Under the pieces are notes generated by a model that saw only the letters and a program-made list of their open reading frames with translations, had not been told where the DNA came from and made no database searches. The position numbers and the translations under genes are program-made. A DNA stretch of 64,000 bases from Desulfovibrionaceae bacterium (GTDB lineage Bacteria; Desulfobacterota; Desulfovibrionia; Desulfovibrionales; Desulfovibrionaceae). Of the stretch, positions 22,952-30,580 are shown piece after piece (the stretch's first letter is position 1; the number at the start of each line of letters is the position of its first letter). The stretch covers positions 1 through 64,000 of the forward strand of contig JAQVCS010000014.1 in NCBI GenBank assembly GCA_028689675.1, written 5' to 3'.

Positions 22952-23686
22952 TCAAGCCTTGCTCTTTTTGTGCTCTGCACACGGGGGCATTGTGCTCTGC
23001 CTGCCAGCCCAGTGCTGCCACACGCTGTCTGCATAGGTGCGCAACAAAGGAATAACAACATCAGGCACGAGGAAATCAATGCTTTTGTCTGCCAGCCAAT
23101 GCTGGCGTATGAGTGAGGCACTAATATCCAAACGCGGCAGGGGCACAAAATGAAAAGCCCCCCCCTGCGGAAGCGCCGCGCTCAGGCCGTGTTCCAGCAA
23201 CGGGGGCACGCTGTGCGCTTGTGGCCAAAAACGCTGTATAGTCTGCATAAAAAGCTCTCGGGCAGTGTCTGCACGGGGCACAACAATAAAATTGGTGAGC
23301 TCTGGCAGGCGCAAGCCTTCATGCCATGTGTTAAGCAGGGCAAAATCATCTGCACCCAGCACGAAATACAGTGCTTGCGTACCATACAACCTGCGGTAGG
23401 CAAGCAGTGTATCCCAAGTATAGGAAGGGCCAGCACGGCTTGCCTCAATGCGGTTCACCGTCAGCTGGGCAAAGGGCGCAACCGCCGCCTCAAGCATGGC
23501 TACCCGCAGCTCAAAAGGCAGCAATGCGCGCTTATCCTTATGCGGCGGGTCGGCGCAGGGTATCATATCCACCTGCGAAATCACCTGCGGCAAGGTTTGC
23601 AGCACCTCTAAAGCAAGGCGCAAATGCCCTATATGCGGCGGGTTAAAACTGCCCCCCAGTAGGGCTCTGCCCTTCTGCAGGGGCAT
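22952..23686 (-). CDS. nadD: Nicotinate-nucleotide adenylyltransferase (NadD)
   Basis: It converts nicotinate mononucleotide and ATP to deamido-NAD in NAD synthesis. The 244-residue protein has the nucleotidyltransferase motif GGSFNPPHIGHLRLA at 11-25, where the HxGH residues bind ATP. It also has the family features DPPHKD, SYTWDTL and FVLGADDF. The C-terminal ISASLIRQ (ISxTxxR variant) is present, followed by an extra polar tail of about 30 residues. The ATG follows the proA stop with no gap, so proA and nadD are co-translated. This is the first chromosomal gene after the island and tRNA. Confidence 0.92.
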   Translation of the reverse strand: MPLQKGRALLGGSFNPPHIGHLRLALEVLQTLPQVISQVDMIPCADPPHKDKRALLPFELRVAMLEAAVAPFAQLTVNRIEASRAGPSYTWDTLLAYRRLYGTQALYFVLGADDFALLNTWHEGLRLPELTNFIVVPRADTARELFMQTIQRFWPQAHSVPPLLEHGLSAALPQGGAFHFVPLPRLDISASLIRQHWLADKSIDFLVPDVVIPLLRTYADSVWQHWAGRQSTMPPCAEHKKSKA

Positions 23687-24946
23687 TTATTGACGCACCT
23701 GCCCAGTGCCCAGCACCATAAACTTGATTGTGGTCAGCTCTTCCACACCCATAGCCCCATAGGCATGCAGCTTGGAGGTTGAAATGCCAATTTCTGCGCC
23801 CAAGCCAAGCTGCCCGCCGTCATTGAAGCGGGTTGAAGCATTCACCGCCACCATAGAGGCATCGGCCTCGCGCACAAAGCGCATGGCGTGGCTATGATTG
23901 TTGGTGCAAATAATTTCTGTATGCTGCGAACCGTAGTGTGCAATATGATCAAGGGCGGCATCCATGTTGGGCACAACGCGCACAGCTAAAATAAGGTCAT
24001 GAAATTCTTTACCAAAATCAGTGGGGGCAGCGGGGCTGGCCTGCGCACCCAAAAGGGGTAAAGCCTGCGGGCAGGCACGAAAGGCCACCTTGGCTGAGCC
24101 CAATTTTCCCCCCATACGCGGCAAAAAGGCGGGCGCTATGGCCTCATGCACCAGCACGCATTCCAAAGCATTACACACGCCAGGGCGCTGTACCTTGCCA
24201 TTAAAAACAATATTCAGTGCCATATCCACATCAGCATCGGCATCAATAAAGGCATGGCACACACCTTTATAATGCTTCAGCACAGGCATGGTGGCGGCCT
24301 CGGTAACAGCCCGCACCAGCCCCTCGCCCCCGCGCGGAATCATGACATCAATATATTCATCCAGCTTACACAGCGCATTTACAGCCGCATGGTCAGGAAT
24401 GCGCACCAGCTGTGCGGCCTCGGCAGGCAGGCCTGCCCCCTGCAATGCCTGCCCCAGTATATCTGCCAGCACGGCATTGGAATGTGCCGCTTCTGAGCCG
24501 CCGCGCAAAATAACCGCATTGCCAGCTTTCAGGCAAAGAATGGCAGCATCAATGGTCACATTGGGGCGCGCTTCATAAATCATGGCTATTACGCCCAAGG
24601 GCACGCGCATTTTGCCCACCAAAAGGCCGTTGGGGCGCTGCCATTGCTTATCAAGCGCCCCCACAGGGTCGGGCATGGCGGCAACATGCTTGCAAGCGGC
24701 TATCATATCCTCCAAAATAGCCTGCGTCAGGGTAAGCCTGTCCATACGGGGCGCATCCAAGCCGCGCTCTTTTGCCGCAGCCACATCACAGGCATTGGCG
24801 GCAAAAATGGCCTCACGCTGGCTGTGCAGCAAAGCCGCTAACGAAAGAAGAGCCTGTGTTTTAGCGGCGGGGCTGGCCTTGGCCATGCTGCGGGCAGCCA
24901 CCTTGGCGGCAGCGGCAAGTGCTGCCATTGCTTGTTGTATGGACAT
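23687..24946 (-). CDS. proA: Gamma-glutamyl phosphate reductase (ProA)
   Basis: This is the second enzyme of proline synthesis, reducing gamma-glutamyl phosphate with NADPH to the semialdehyde. The 419-residue protein shows the aldehyde-dehydrogenase fold with RVPLGVIAMIYEARPNVTIDAA, LRGGSEAAHSN, the PRGG motif (VMIPRGGEGLV) and the catalytic cysteine segment (RPGVCNALECVLVH). The C-terminal substrate region NASTRFNDGGQLGLGAEIGISTSKLHAYGAMGVEELT is complete. It leads the proA-nadD unit; proB is not in the window. Confidence 0.95.
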   Translation of the reverse strand: MSIQQAMAALAAAAKVAARSMAKASPAAKTQALLSLAALLHSQREAIFAANACDVAAAKERGLDAPRMDRLTLTQAILEDMIAACKHVAAMPDPVGALDKQWQRPNGLLVGKMRVPLGVIAMIYEARPNVTIDAAILCLKAGNAVILRGGSEAAHSNAVLADILGQALQGAGLPAEAAQLVRIPDHAAVNALCKLDEYIDVMIPRGGEGLVRAVTEAATMPVLKHYKGVCHAFIDADADVDMALNIVFNGKVQRPGVCNALECVLVHEAIAPAFLPRMGGKLGSAKVAFRACPQALPLLGAQASPAAPTDFGKEFHDLILAVRVVPNMDAALDHIAHYGSQHTEIICTNNHSHAMRFVREADASMVAVNASTRFNDGGQLGLGAEIGISTSKLHAYGAMGVEELTTIKFMVLGTGQVRQ

Positions 24947-25120
24947 AAAGCCTCCTGAACATCGCGGTGGTAAGGGGGTAAGGCTGTGTTTCGCCTACAT
25001 TTCTGTGCAGTTTATCTTCTCGTGTGGTGAAGTGCAAGGGGCTAAGCAGCCCTATGTAGCGCATTTTTTGACAGTATGAGGAAGAAAAAAAAAATTTGGC
25101 ATTTCAAGAGGTTTTTTCTT

Positions 25121-25150
25121 TTGACAATTCTGTCATACTGGGTCTACAAC
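25121..25150 (+). promoter_or_regulatory. Candidate sigma70 promoter of the tetratricopeptide-like gene
   Basis: TTGACA at 25121-25126 is followed after 18 bases by TACAAC at 25145-25150, about 60 bp upstream of the ATG at 25211. Confidence 0.45.
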
Positions 25151-25210
25151 CATGCAGTGCCGCGGCTAATTTTTGTGGCGGCGTGTGACTACAGTATGCA
25201 AGGAGTTTCC

Positions 25211-25906
25211 ATGTCCATGATCCCCAATCAGCCTACTGCCCCCCAAGGGCAGGGCTCTTCTGATTTGTTGCAGGAACTGCAATCTGAAGTGACTACCGAA
25301 ACAGCTCCCCTGTTACAATTTCTTATGAACCACGCCGCAGTTATTATGGCGGGGCTTGGCGTGTTTGCCCTTGGCCTTGCAGGCCTTGGCACCTATAACT
25401 GGTATGCGGGCAATCGCTTACAGGAAGGGCAAGAGGCCTTGGCACGCATTGCCATTGCCAAGCAGGGGCAAGAGCGCCTTGCGGCCTTAGAAAGCTTTGC
25501 CCAGCAAGCCCCTGCCCGCATGACGGTTGCCGTTCAATTGGAGCTGGCCGCTGCTGCTATGGAAGTGAAAGACTATGCTAAAGCCACCAAGGCCTATGCC
25601 ACCGCCGCAGCCGTTGCCCCCAACAGTGCCTCTGGCCTGCTGGCAACCTTTAATCAAGCACAAAGCATGCTTGCCGATGGCAAAGCCGCAGAGGCACTGA
25701 CCCTGCTGGATGCCCTTTTGCCCCGCGTGGGGGAAGGCAGCGAAGCCCGTGTGCGCTTGGTGCAGGCAGAAGCGGCCATTGCCGCTGGCAAGCCTGATGT
25801 GGCGCTGAAAAGTTTTGAAGCACTGGCTACAAAAGCACAAGGTGCTGAAAAAGAGTATCTGGAAAGCCGCGTGTTTGCCCTGCGAGCTGCCACAGGTAAG
25901 GAATAA
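25211..25906 (+). CDS. Membrane-anchored tetratricopeptide-like protein (YfgM-like)
   Basis: The start is ATG 25211, behind AAGGAG; a longer frame from 25076 includes the promoter region. The 231-residue product has a polar N-terminus, one membrane span (AAVIMAGLGVFALGLAGLGTYNWYAG) and a repeat-rich helical C-terminal domain with TPR-like spacing (YAKATKAYATAAAVAPNSASGLLATFNQAQSMLADGKAAEAL). The layout is like the YfgM/DUF2133 family of SecYEG-associated chaperone helpers, an inference from layout only. A terminator follows at once, so it is probably transcribed alone. Confidence 0.65.
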   Translation: MSMIPNQPTAPQGQGSSDLLQELQSEVTTETAPLLQFLMNHAAVIMAGLGVFALGLAGLGTYNWYAGNRLQEGQEALARIAIAKQGQERLAALESFAQQAPARMTVAVQLELAAAAMEVKDYAKATKAYATAAAVAPNSASGLLATFNQAQSMLADGKAAEALTLLDALLPRVGEGSEARVRLVQAEAAIAAGKPDVALKSFEALATKAQGAEKEYLESRVFALRAATGKE

Positions 25907-25918
25907 AGAACACTTGTT

Positions 25919-25952
25919 CGGCGCACTTCTTACCAAGGTGCGCCGTATTTTT
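25919..25952 (+). terminator. Rho-independent terminator after the tetratricopeptide-like gene
   Basis: The stem CGGCGCAC/GTGCGCCG is followed by TATTTTT. It separates the gene from iorA. Confidence 0.75.
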
Positions 25953-25987
25953 CGCCGCACAATGGTGCGGATTTGCAAGGAGCAACC

Positions 25988-27826
25988 ATGAGTCATCCTT
26001 TGTTATCTGGGGCACAGGGCGAACAGCACCTGCTGCTGGGAAATGAAGCTATTGTGCGCGGGGCACTGGAAGCTGGCGTAAACGTCATTGCTTGCTACCC
26101 CGGCACGCCTTCTTCTGAAGTGCCCGATACCTTTTATAAATTGGGCGGGCACGACCGCTATAAAATGGAATATTCGGTAAATGAAAAAGTTGCCATGGAA
26201 GTAGCCGCCGGGGCTGCCCTTGGCGGCGCCATGAGCCTTGTCACCATGAAGCATGTGGGCATGAACGTGGCGGCAGACCCGCTGTTTACCTCTGCCTACA
26301 TTGGCCTGCCCGGTGGTATGGTGGTGCTTTCTGCTGATGACCCTGGTTGCCATTCCAGCCAAAACGAGCAAGATAACCGCCACTATGCCCGCGCGGCTGG
26401 CTTGCCCTGCTTTGAGCCTGCTTCGGCACAAGAAGCCAAAGACATGACGCGCTATGCCTTTCGCGTGGCACGCAAATTAGGCCAGCCTGTTATGCTGCGC
26501 ACCACAACCCGCCTCAACCACTTGCGCGGGTCAGTGCTTTTTGACCAGCTCCCCCAACCTGCCGAGCTGGTGCCGTGGGCGAAAAATCCCATGCATTTTG
26601 TGCCCGTGCCAGCTGTGGCTCGTGTGCGGCATAAAGAATTAGAAAAGAATATGAGCGCTGCCCGCGAGCTTGCAGAAAGCGGCGAGTGGACAAAAGTGCG
26701 CGGCAAAGGGCGCATTGGCCTTATTAGCTGTGGCATTGCCCGTGCCTACCTTGCCGACGCCCTGTATGCTGGCGGCTGGGAAGAAAATGTCAAAGTGATG
26801 GAACTGGGCATGACATGGCCTTTACCCGAAAAAGCTTTGGCAGAATTTTTGCGCTCTTGCGAAAAAGTGCTGGTGGTGGAAGAAGGTGCGGCCTTGCTTG
26901 AAAACGAGCTGCGCATACTGGCGCAGCGCTTGGGCATTGCTGTGGAAATTACAGGCAAAAATGATGTGCTCACCCTGTATGGTGAATATTCCACCACTTC
27001 GGTTACCCGCGCTTTGGCAGGCTTTTTAGACTGCCCCTGCCCCATTACCGAAGGCCGCCACAGTGAAGCAGGCCTGCCCAACCGCCCACCCAACCTTTGC
27101 CCCGGCTGCTCGCACCGTTCAGTGTATTATGCTGTGCGTCAGGTTTTTGGAGATGAGGCAGTCTATTCCAGCGACATTGGCTGCTATACCTTGGGCATGC
27201 TGCCCCCCTTGCGCATGGCAGATTTCCTCGTGTGCATGGGCTCGTCTGTTTCGGCAGGCAGCGGCTTTGCTTGGGCTTCTGGCAAGCCTGTGGTTGCTTT
27301 TATTGGCGACTCTACCTTCTTCCATTCAGGCATGACGGGGCTTGCCAACGCTGTTTATAACAAGCATGATATTTTATTAGTTATTTTGGACAATGGCACA
27401 ACAGCTATGACAGGGCACCAGCCCAACCCCGGCATGACGCAAAGCGTGCTTGGCGATGGCGCTTTGCATTTGGATATTGAGGCTGTAGTGCGTGCCTTTG
27501 GCGTGACCGAAGTTGCCAAGGTCAAAGCCTATAACCTCAAGCAAGTGACCAGCGCGCTGGAAGATTTCAAGGCAAAGCGTGGTGTGCGTGTGCTCATTAC
27601 TGAAGAGCCCTGTGTGCTCTATGCCCGCCGCGCGCTCAAAAAAGTTCCGCCGCAGGTGGCAGAGGTGGTTGAACAAGGGGCAGATGCCCTGCGTTGCCTT
27701 GAAGATTTGGCATGTCCCGCTTTTTATCGTGATGGCGAAACTATAGCCATTGACGCGGCTTTGTGCTCTGGCTGCATGGTCTGTTTGCAAGTAGCCCCCA
27801 AGGCAATCAAAGCACGCAAGAGGTAA
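25988..27826 (+). CDS. iorA: Indolepyruvate:ferredoxin oxidoreductase, alpha subunit (IorA)
   Basis: It oxidatively decarboxylates aryl pyruvates to aryl-acetyl-CoA with ferredoxin as electron acceptor, in anaerobic amino-acid catabolism. The 612-residue protein (ATG 25988 after AAGGAG) has an N-terminal pyrimidine-binding domain (ACYPGTPSSEVPDTF, YSVNEKVAMEVAAGAALGG). The TPP/Mg domain is GDSTFFHSGMTGLANAVYNKHDILLVILDNGTTAMTG, and NLCPGCSHRSVYYAV lies between. The C-terminal ferredoxin-like tail has CSGCMVC but then LQVAP where the usual fourth cluster cysteine (CP) would be. It is four bases upstream of iorB. Confidence 0.92.
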   Translation: MSHPLLSGAQGEQHLLLGNEAIVRGALEAGVNVIACYPGTPSSEVPDTFYKLGGHDRYKMEYSVNEKVAMEVAAGAALGGAMSLVTMKHVGMNVAADPLFTSAYIGLPGGMVVLSADDPGCHSSQNEQDNRHYARAAGLPCFEPASAQEAKDMTRYAFRVARKLGQPVMLRTTTRLNHLRGSVLFDQLPQPAELVPWAKNPMHFVPVPAVARVRHKELEKNMSAARELAESGEWTKVRGKGRIGLISCGIARAYLADALYAGGWEENVKVMELGMTWPLPEKALAEFLRSCEKVLVVEEGAALLENELRILAQRLGIAVEITGKNDVLTLYGEYSTTSVTRALAGFLDCPCPITEGRHSEAGLPNRPPNLCPGCSHRSVYYAVRQVFGDEAVYSSDIGCYTLGMLPPLRMADFLVCMGSSVSAGSGFAWASGKPVVAFIGDSTFFHSGMTGLANAVYNKHDILLVILDNGTTAMTGHQPNPGMTQSVLGDGALHLDIEAVVRAFGVTEVAKVKAYNLKQVTSALEDFKAKRGVRVLITEEPCVLYARRALKKVPPQVAEVVEQGADALRCLEDLACPAFYRDGETIAIDAALCSGCMVCLQVAPKAIKARKR

Positions 27827-27830
27827 TATA

Positions 27831-28427
27831 ATGGATAAGCGTATTCGTATTTACATGACGGGTGTAGGCGGTCAGGGCACGTTGACAGCAACCACCCTGC
27901 TCGCCCGTGTTGCACTTGATGCTGGCGTATCTGTAGTGGCTGGTGAAGTGCACGGCATGGCACAGCGCGGCGGTGTGGTGGAATCGGTTGTGCTGCTGGG
28001 CGGCTGGCGTGCCCCTAAGCTGGATCATGGCGAGGCCGATATTGTGCTGGGCTTTGAGCCGCTGGAAACCCTGCGTGGCCTGCCCTATTTACGCGCTGGC
28101 GGTGCTGTCTTTTCTAATGAAGACAAAATGCCCCCTGTAGGTGTTTCCATGGGTAAAGAAACCTACCCCGAAATGGATATCATTAAAGAAAAAGTGCGCG
28201 CTGTGGCTGGCAGAGTGCATTATTTGCACTGCCGCGAGCTGGGCATGCGCGCTGGCTCTATACAGGCAGGCAATGCCGCGCTGCTGGGGGCATTGTGTAC
28301 CTCTGGCCTGTTGCCTTTTGATGAAAAAACCTTGGAAGCGGGCATTTATAAATTCTTGCCCGCCAAACTGGTGGAGAGCAACATTAAGGCTATGGCCTTG
28401 GGCGTTGACGCTGTGAGGGCTGTGTGA
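27831..28427 (+). CDS. iorB: Indolepyruvate:ferredoxin oxidoreductase, beta subunit (IorB)
   Basis: This 198-residue gamma-type 2-oxoacid oxidoreductase subunit contributes the CoA-side domain. It shows GVGGQGTLTATTLLARVALDAGVSVVAGEVHGMAQRGGVVES and LGFEPLETLR, standard for the POR gamma/IorB family. It follows iorA by 4 bases and overlaps the next gene, a sigma54-activator-like regulator, by 4 bases. All three should therefore be translated from one message, and the regulator is probably functionally linked to aryl-pyruvate metabolism. Confidence 0.93.
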   Translation: MDKRIRIYMTGVGGQGTLTATTLLARVALDAGVSVVAGEVHGMAQRGGVVESVVLLGGWRAPKLDHGEADIVLGFEPLETLRGLPYLRAGGAVFSNEDKMPPVGVSMGKETYPEMDIIKEKVRAVAGRVHYLHCRELGMRAGSIQAGNAALLGALCTSGLLPFDEKTLEAGIYKFLPAKLVESNIKAMALGVDAVRAV

Positions 28428-29950
28428 GCGCTCTACCCTTTGACGCGTATCTGGAAACACTGCGCCTCTTAACTATTGAGCTGGGGCCGCAGCACTTTTT
28501 TCAGGCTTCTCTGCGTTCTTTACTGCGCATTCTTGCCGCGCGTCATGCCTTTTTGCGGCCGCATCTGGTCATTTATGACCCAGAAACATGCACTCTGCGC
28601 TTGTGCGGGGCAGAGGCCACCCCCATGATGTCACATCATGCGGTGTATGAGCCTGGCATGGGCATTACAGGGCAGGTTTTCGCCAAGGGGCGTCCTGTTA
28701 TTGTTGAACGCATCAGCGAGAATGCTGTTTTCCAAAACCGCTTTTTTAAGCGCACAGCAGAAGAAATGCGCCAGCTTTCTTTTGTGAGTGTGCCTATTAT
28801 GGGCGTAGGTGAAGAGCCGCTGGAAGGGCAAGAAGTGCTGGGCGTGCTCAGCCTTGATTTACCCCTTGCCCCGCATGATGAGCTTGAAACGGTATGCCGC
28901 TTCTTGCAGGTGGTTGCAGGGCTTATTGGCAATCAGGTCAGCTATATGCAGCAGGAAATGGCGCGCCAGAGCCTGCCGCAAACCGAGGCCGCCACGGTAG
29001 CTAGCCAGCCTGTGGGTGTGGTGGCTATTTCCAAAACCATGCGGCAGGTCGTCACGCAGGCCGTGCAGGCTGGCAATTCCCGCGTGAGTGTGTTGCTTAA
29101 AGGCGAAGCAGGCACAGGCAAAGAATTGCTTGCCGAGCTCATTCATACAGGCAGCACACGCTGCCATATGCCCCTGCTGCGCCTGAATTGCGCCGCTATG
29201 GAAGCGGAGGCTTTGGAAGCAGAGCTTTTTGGCGTGCAAAAAGATGCCATGCCGCAGGTGGTGCAAACACATAAGGGCATATTGGAACGTGCTAACAACG
29301 GCACGGTGTATCTAAGCGCCGTCCACGCGCTGCCTATTGCCGTGCAGGAAAAGCTTTTGCAGGCTTTACGCTCGCAAGAGGTGCTGCGCTTAGGCGGCAC
29401 GCAATCTGTTGCCATTGATGTGCGCCTTATTTGCTCGACTGAAGAAACAAACCCCGTGGCACAGGGCTTTTTGGGCGAGCTGTACCAGCATATTGCTTCC
29501 TTAACTATTAACGTGCCGCCCTTGCGCGAACGCCGCGAAGACATTGTGCCCTTGGCAGAATTCTTCATGCAAAAAGCGGCCTTGGAGCAAGATAAAGTCA
29601 TTCGGCGCATTTCCCATCCCGCCATAGAGCTGCTTATGCACTATGCTTGGACGGGCAATGCCCGAGAGCTCAAGGGTTGTATAGAGCGTGCGGTAAGCAA
29701 TTGTCAGGAAGATACCATTCGCGCCTGCCACTTGCCGCCTTCCTTACAGCTGAAAGGTGATGCCGATGCCGATGTGCTGAGCTTTACCGATGCCGTTGAG
29801 CGCTTTGAACAAGAATTGCTGGTGGATGCCCTGCAAAGAGCACGCGGTAATATGCTTGAGGCCTCGCGCCTGCTAAACACCAGCTACCGCATTATCAATT
29901 ATAAGGTAAAAAAGCTCAATATTGACCCCAAAAAGTTTACTGTACGTTAG
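28424..29950 (+). CDS. NifA/NtrC-type regulator with degenerate AAA+ domain
   Basis: The 508-residue protein (GTG start overlapping iorB) has an N-terminal GAF domain (about 20-175), a sigma54-activator AAA+ domain (about 197-420) and a FIS-type HTH (about 458-503). The Walker A GEAGTGKE is kept at 227-234. Other defining parts are lost. The GAFTGA loop that touches sigma54 reads KDAMPQ near 273-278. The Walker B acidic pair is replaced (YLSAV near 296-300). The arginine-finger segment FRxDLYYRL reads FLGELYQHI near 349-357. It probably cannot hydrolyse ATP or activate sigma54 in the standard way, and may act as a ligand-sensing repressor or plain DNA-binding regulator of ior. Confidence 0.85.
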   Translation: MSALPFDAYLETLRLLTIELGPQHFFQASLRSLLRILAARHAFLRPHLVIYDPETCTLRLCGAEATPMMSHHAVYEPGMGITGQVFAKGRPVIVERISENAVFQNRFFKRTAEEMRQLSFVSVPIMGVGEEPLEGQEVLGVLSLDLPLAPHDELETVCRFLQVVAGLIGNQVSYMQQEMARQSLPQTEAATVASQPVGVVAISKTMRQVVTQAVQAGNSRVSVLLKGEAGTGKELLAELIHTGSTRCHMPLLRLNCAAMEAEALEAELFGVQKDAMPQVVQTHKGILERANNGTVYLSAVHALPIAVQEKLLQALRSQEVLRLGGTQSVAIDVRLICSTEETNPVAQGFLGELYQHIASLTINVPPLRERREDIVPLAEFFMQKAALEQDKVIRRISHPAIELLMHYAWTGNARELKGCIERAVSNCQEDTIRACHLPPSLQLKGDADADVLSFTDAVERFEQELLVDALQRARGNMLEASRLLNTSYRIINYKVKKLNIDPKKFTVR

Positions 29951-29961
29951 CAGCGCACGGC

Positions 29962-29997
29962 CTGTGGCGGGTAGCACAATAAAACTGCCCGCCACAG
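29962..29997 (+). terminator. Hairpin after the ior operon regulator
   Basis: A perfect 10-bp stem CTGTGGCGGG/CCCGCCACAG starts 12 bp after the stop codon. No T-run follows, so it may be a Rho-type or processing end. Confidence 0.5.
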
Positions 29998-30053
29998 ATA
30001 CGACAAAGCCGCAAAGCAAAAAATACTGCCACAAGGCAGGATGACGGTTTTTC

Positions 30054-30082
30054 TTGACCTTAGCCGCCGCTTACGCTACAAA
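30054..30082 (+). promoter_or_regulatory. Promoter of tRNA-Arg
   Basis: TTGACC (30054-30059) and TACAAA (30077-30082) are separated by 17 bases and end 9 bp before the tRNA. Confidence 0.6.
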
Positions 30083-30091
30083 ACCAAGCGT

Positions 30092-30168
30092 GTGCTCGTA
30101 GCTCAGTTGGATAGAGCAGAAGCCTTCTAAGCTTCAGGCCGTGGGTTCGATCCCTACCGGGCACACCA
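30092..30168 (+). tRNA. tRNA-Arg (anticodon TCT)
   Basis: The acceptor stem GTGCTCG/CGGGCAC is followed by A and an encoded CCA. The anticodon stem GAAGC/GCTTC holds loop CTTCTAA, giving anticodon TCT (AGA codon). D-arm GCTC/GAGC and T-loop TTCGATC are normal; length 77. Confidence 0.95.
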
Positions 30169-30264
30169 AATATTTTGAGGGGTTGTACATCTTATGATGT
30201 GCAATCCCTTTCGTATTTTGCTCGCTGGTCACCGCACAGCTTCAACAGGCTAAAGCCTATACGC

Positions 30265-30298
30265 AAAAGCCCCGCAGAGTACAACGGGGCTTTTCTTT
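30265..30298. terminator. Bidirectional terminator between tRNA-Arg and rubredoxin
   Basis: The stem AAAAGCCCCG/CGGGGCTTTT with an A/T-rich flank on both sides lies between convergent tRNA-Arg (+) and rubredoxin (-). Confidence 0.75.
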
Positions 30299-30317
30299 AT
30301 TCAATTATACATGTTGG

Positions 30318-30473
30318 TTATGCTTCAGTAAAAAACTCTTTTTCAGCACCACACAGGGGGCAGACCCAATCTTCGGGCAAATCTTCAAAGGCAGTGCCTG
30401 GGGCAATGCCGTGGTCGGGGTCACCCAGTTCAGGATCATAGACATAACCACAGGGACATTCATACTTTTTCAT
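30318..30473 (-). CDS. Rubredoxin with an atypical Cys-Pro-Cys first knuckle
   Basis: This 51-residue one-iron electron carrier reads [20 protein letters not shown] at its start, [21 protein letters not shown] in its second half, and a short acidic tail. Rubredoxins hold iron with two CxxCG loops. The second (CPLCG) is normal, but the first is CPCG, one residue shorter than usual, and the bases (TGT CCC TGT GGT) leave no doubt. The fold is otherwise complete. In anaerobes rubredoxin passes electrons to oxygen- or superoxide-reducing enzymes; no such partner is adjacent. The gene stands alone between two terminator-like ends. Confidence 0.9.
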   Translation of the reverse strand: MKKYECPCGYVYDPELGDPDHGIAPGTAFEDLPEDWVCPLCGAEKEFFTEA

Positions 30474-30580
30474 ACCGCTCTCCAAAGTAAAAGGGTTGAT
30501 GCCAATACCTAAGACACCATTCTCTTTCTGTCAATAAGAATCATTCCTGAAATAACACTATTCTAGGCATGCAGCAGGGT

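Noticed and set aside
24582..25079. Plus-strand ORF opposite the start of proA.
   Set aside because: It is antisense to a complete, conserved proA and shows only Ala/Arg-rich shadow sequence.
30175..30441. Plus-strand ORF after tRNA-Arg.
   Set aside because: It runs through two hairpins and is antisense to the rubredoxin gene.
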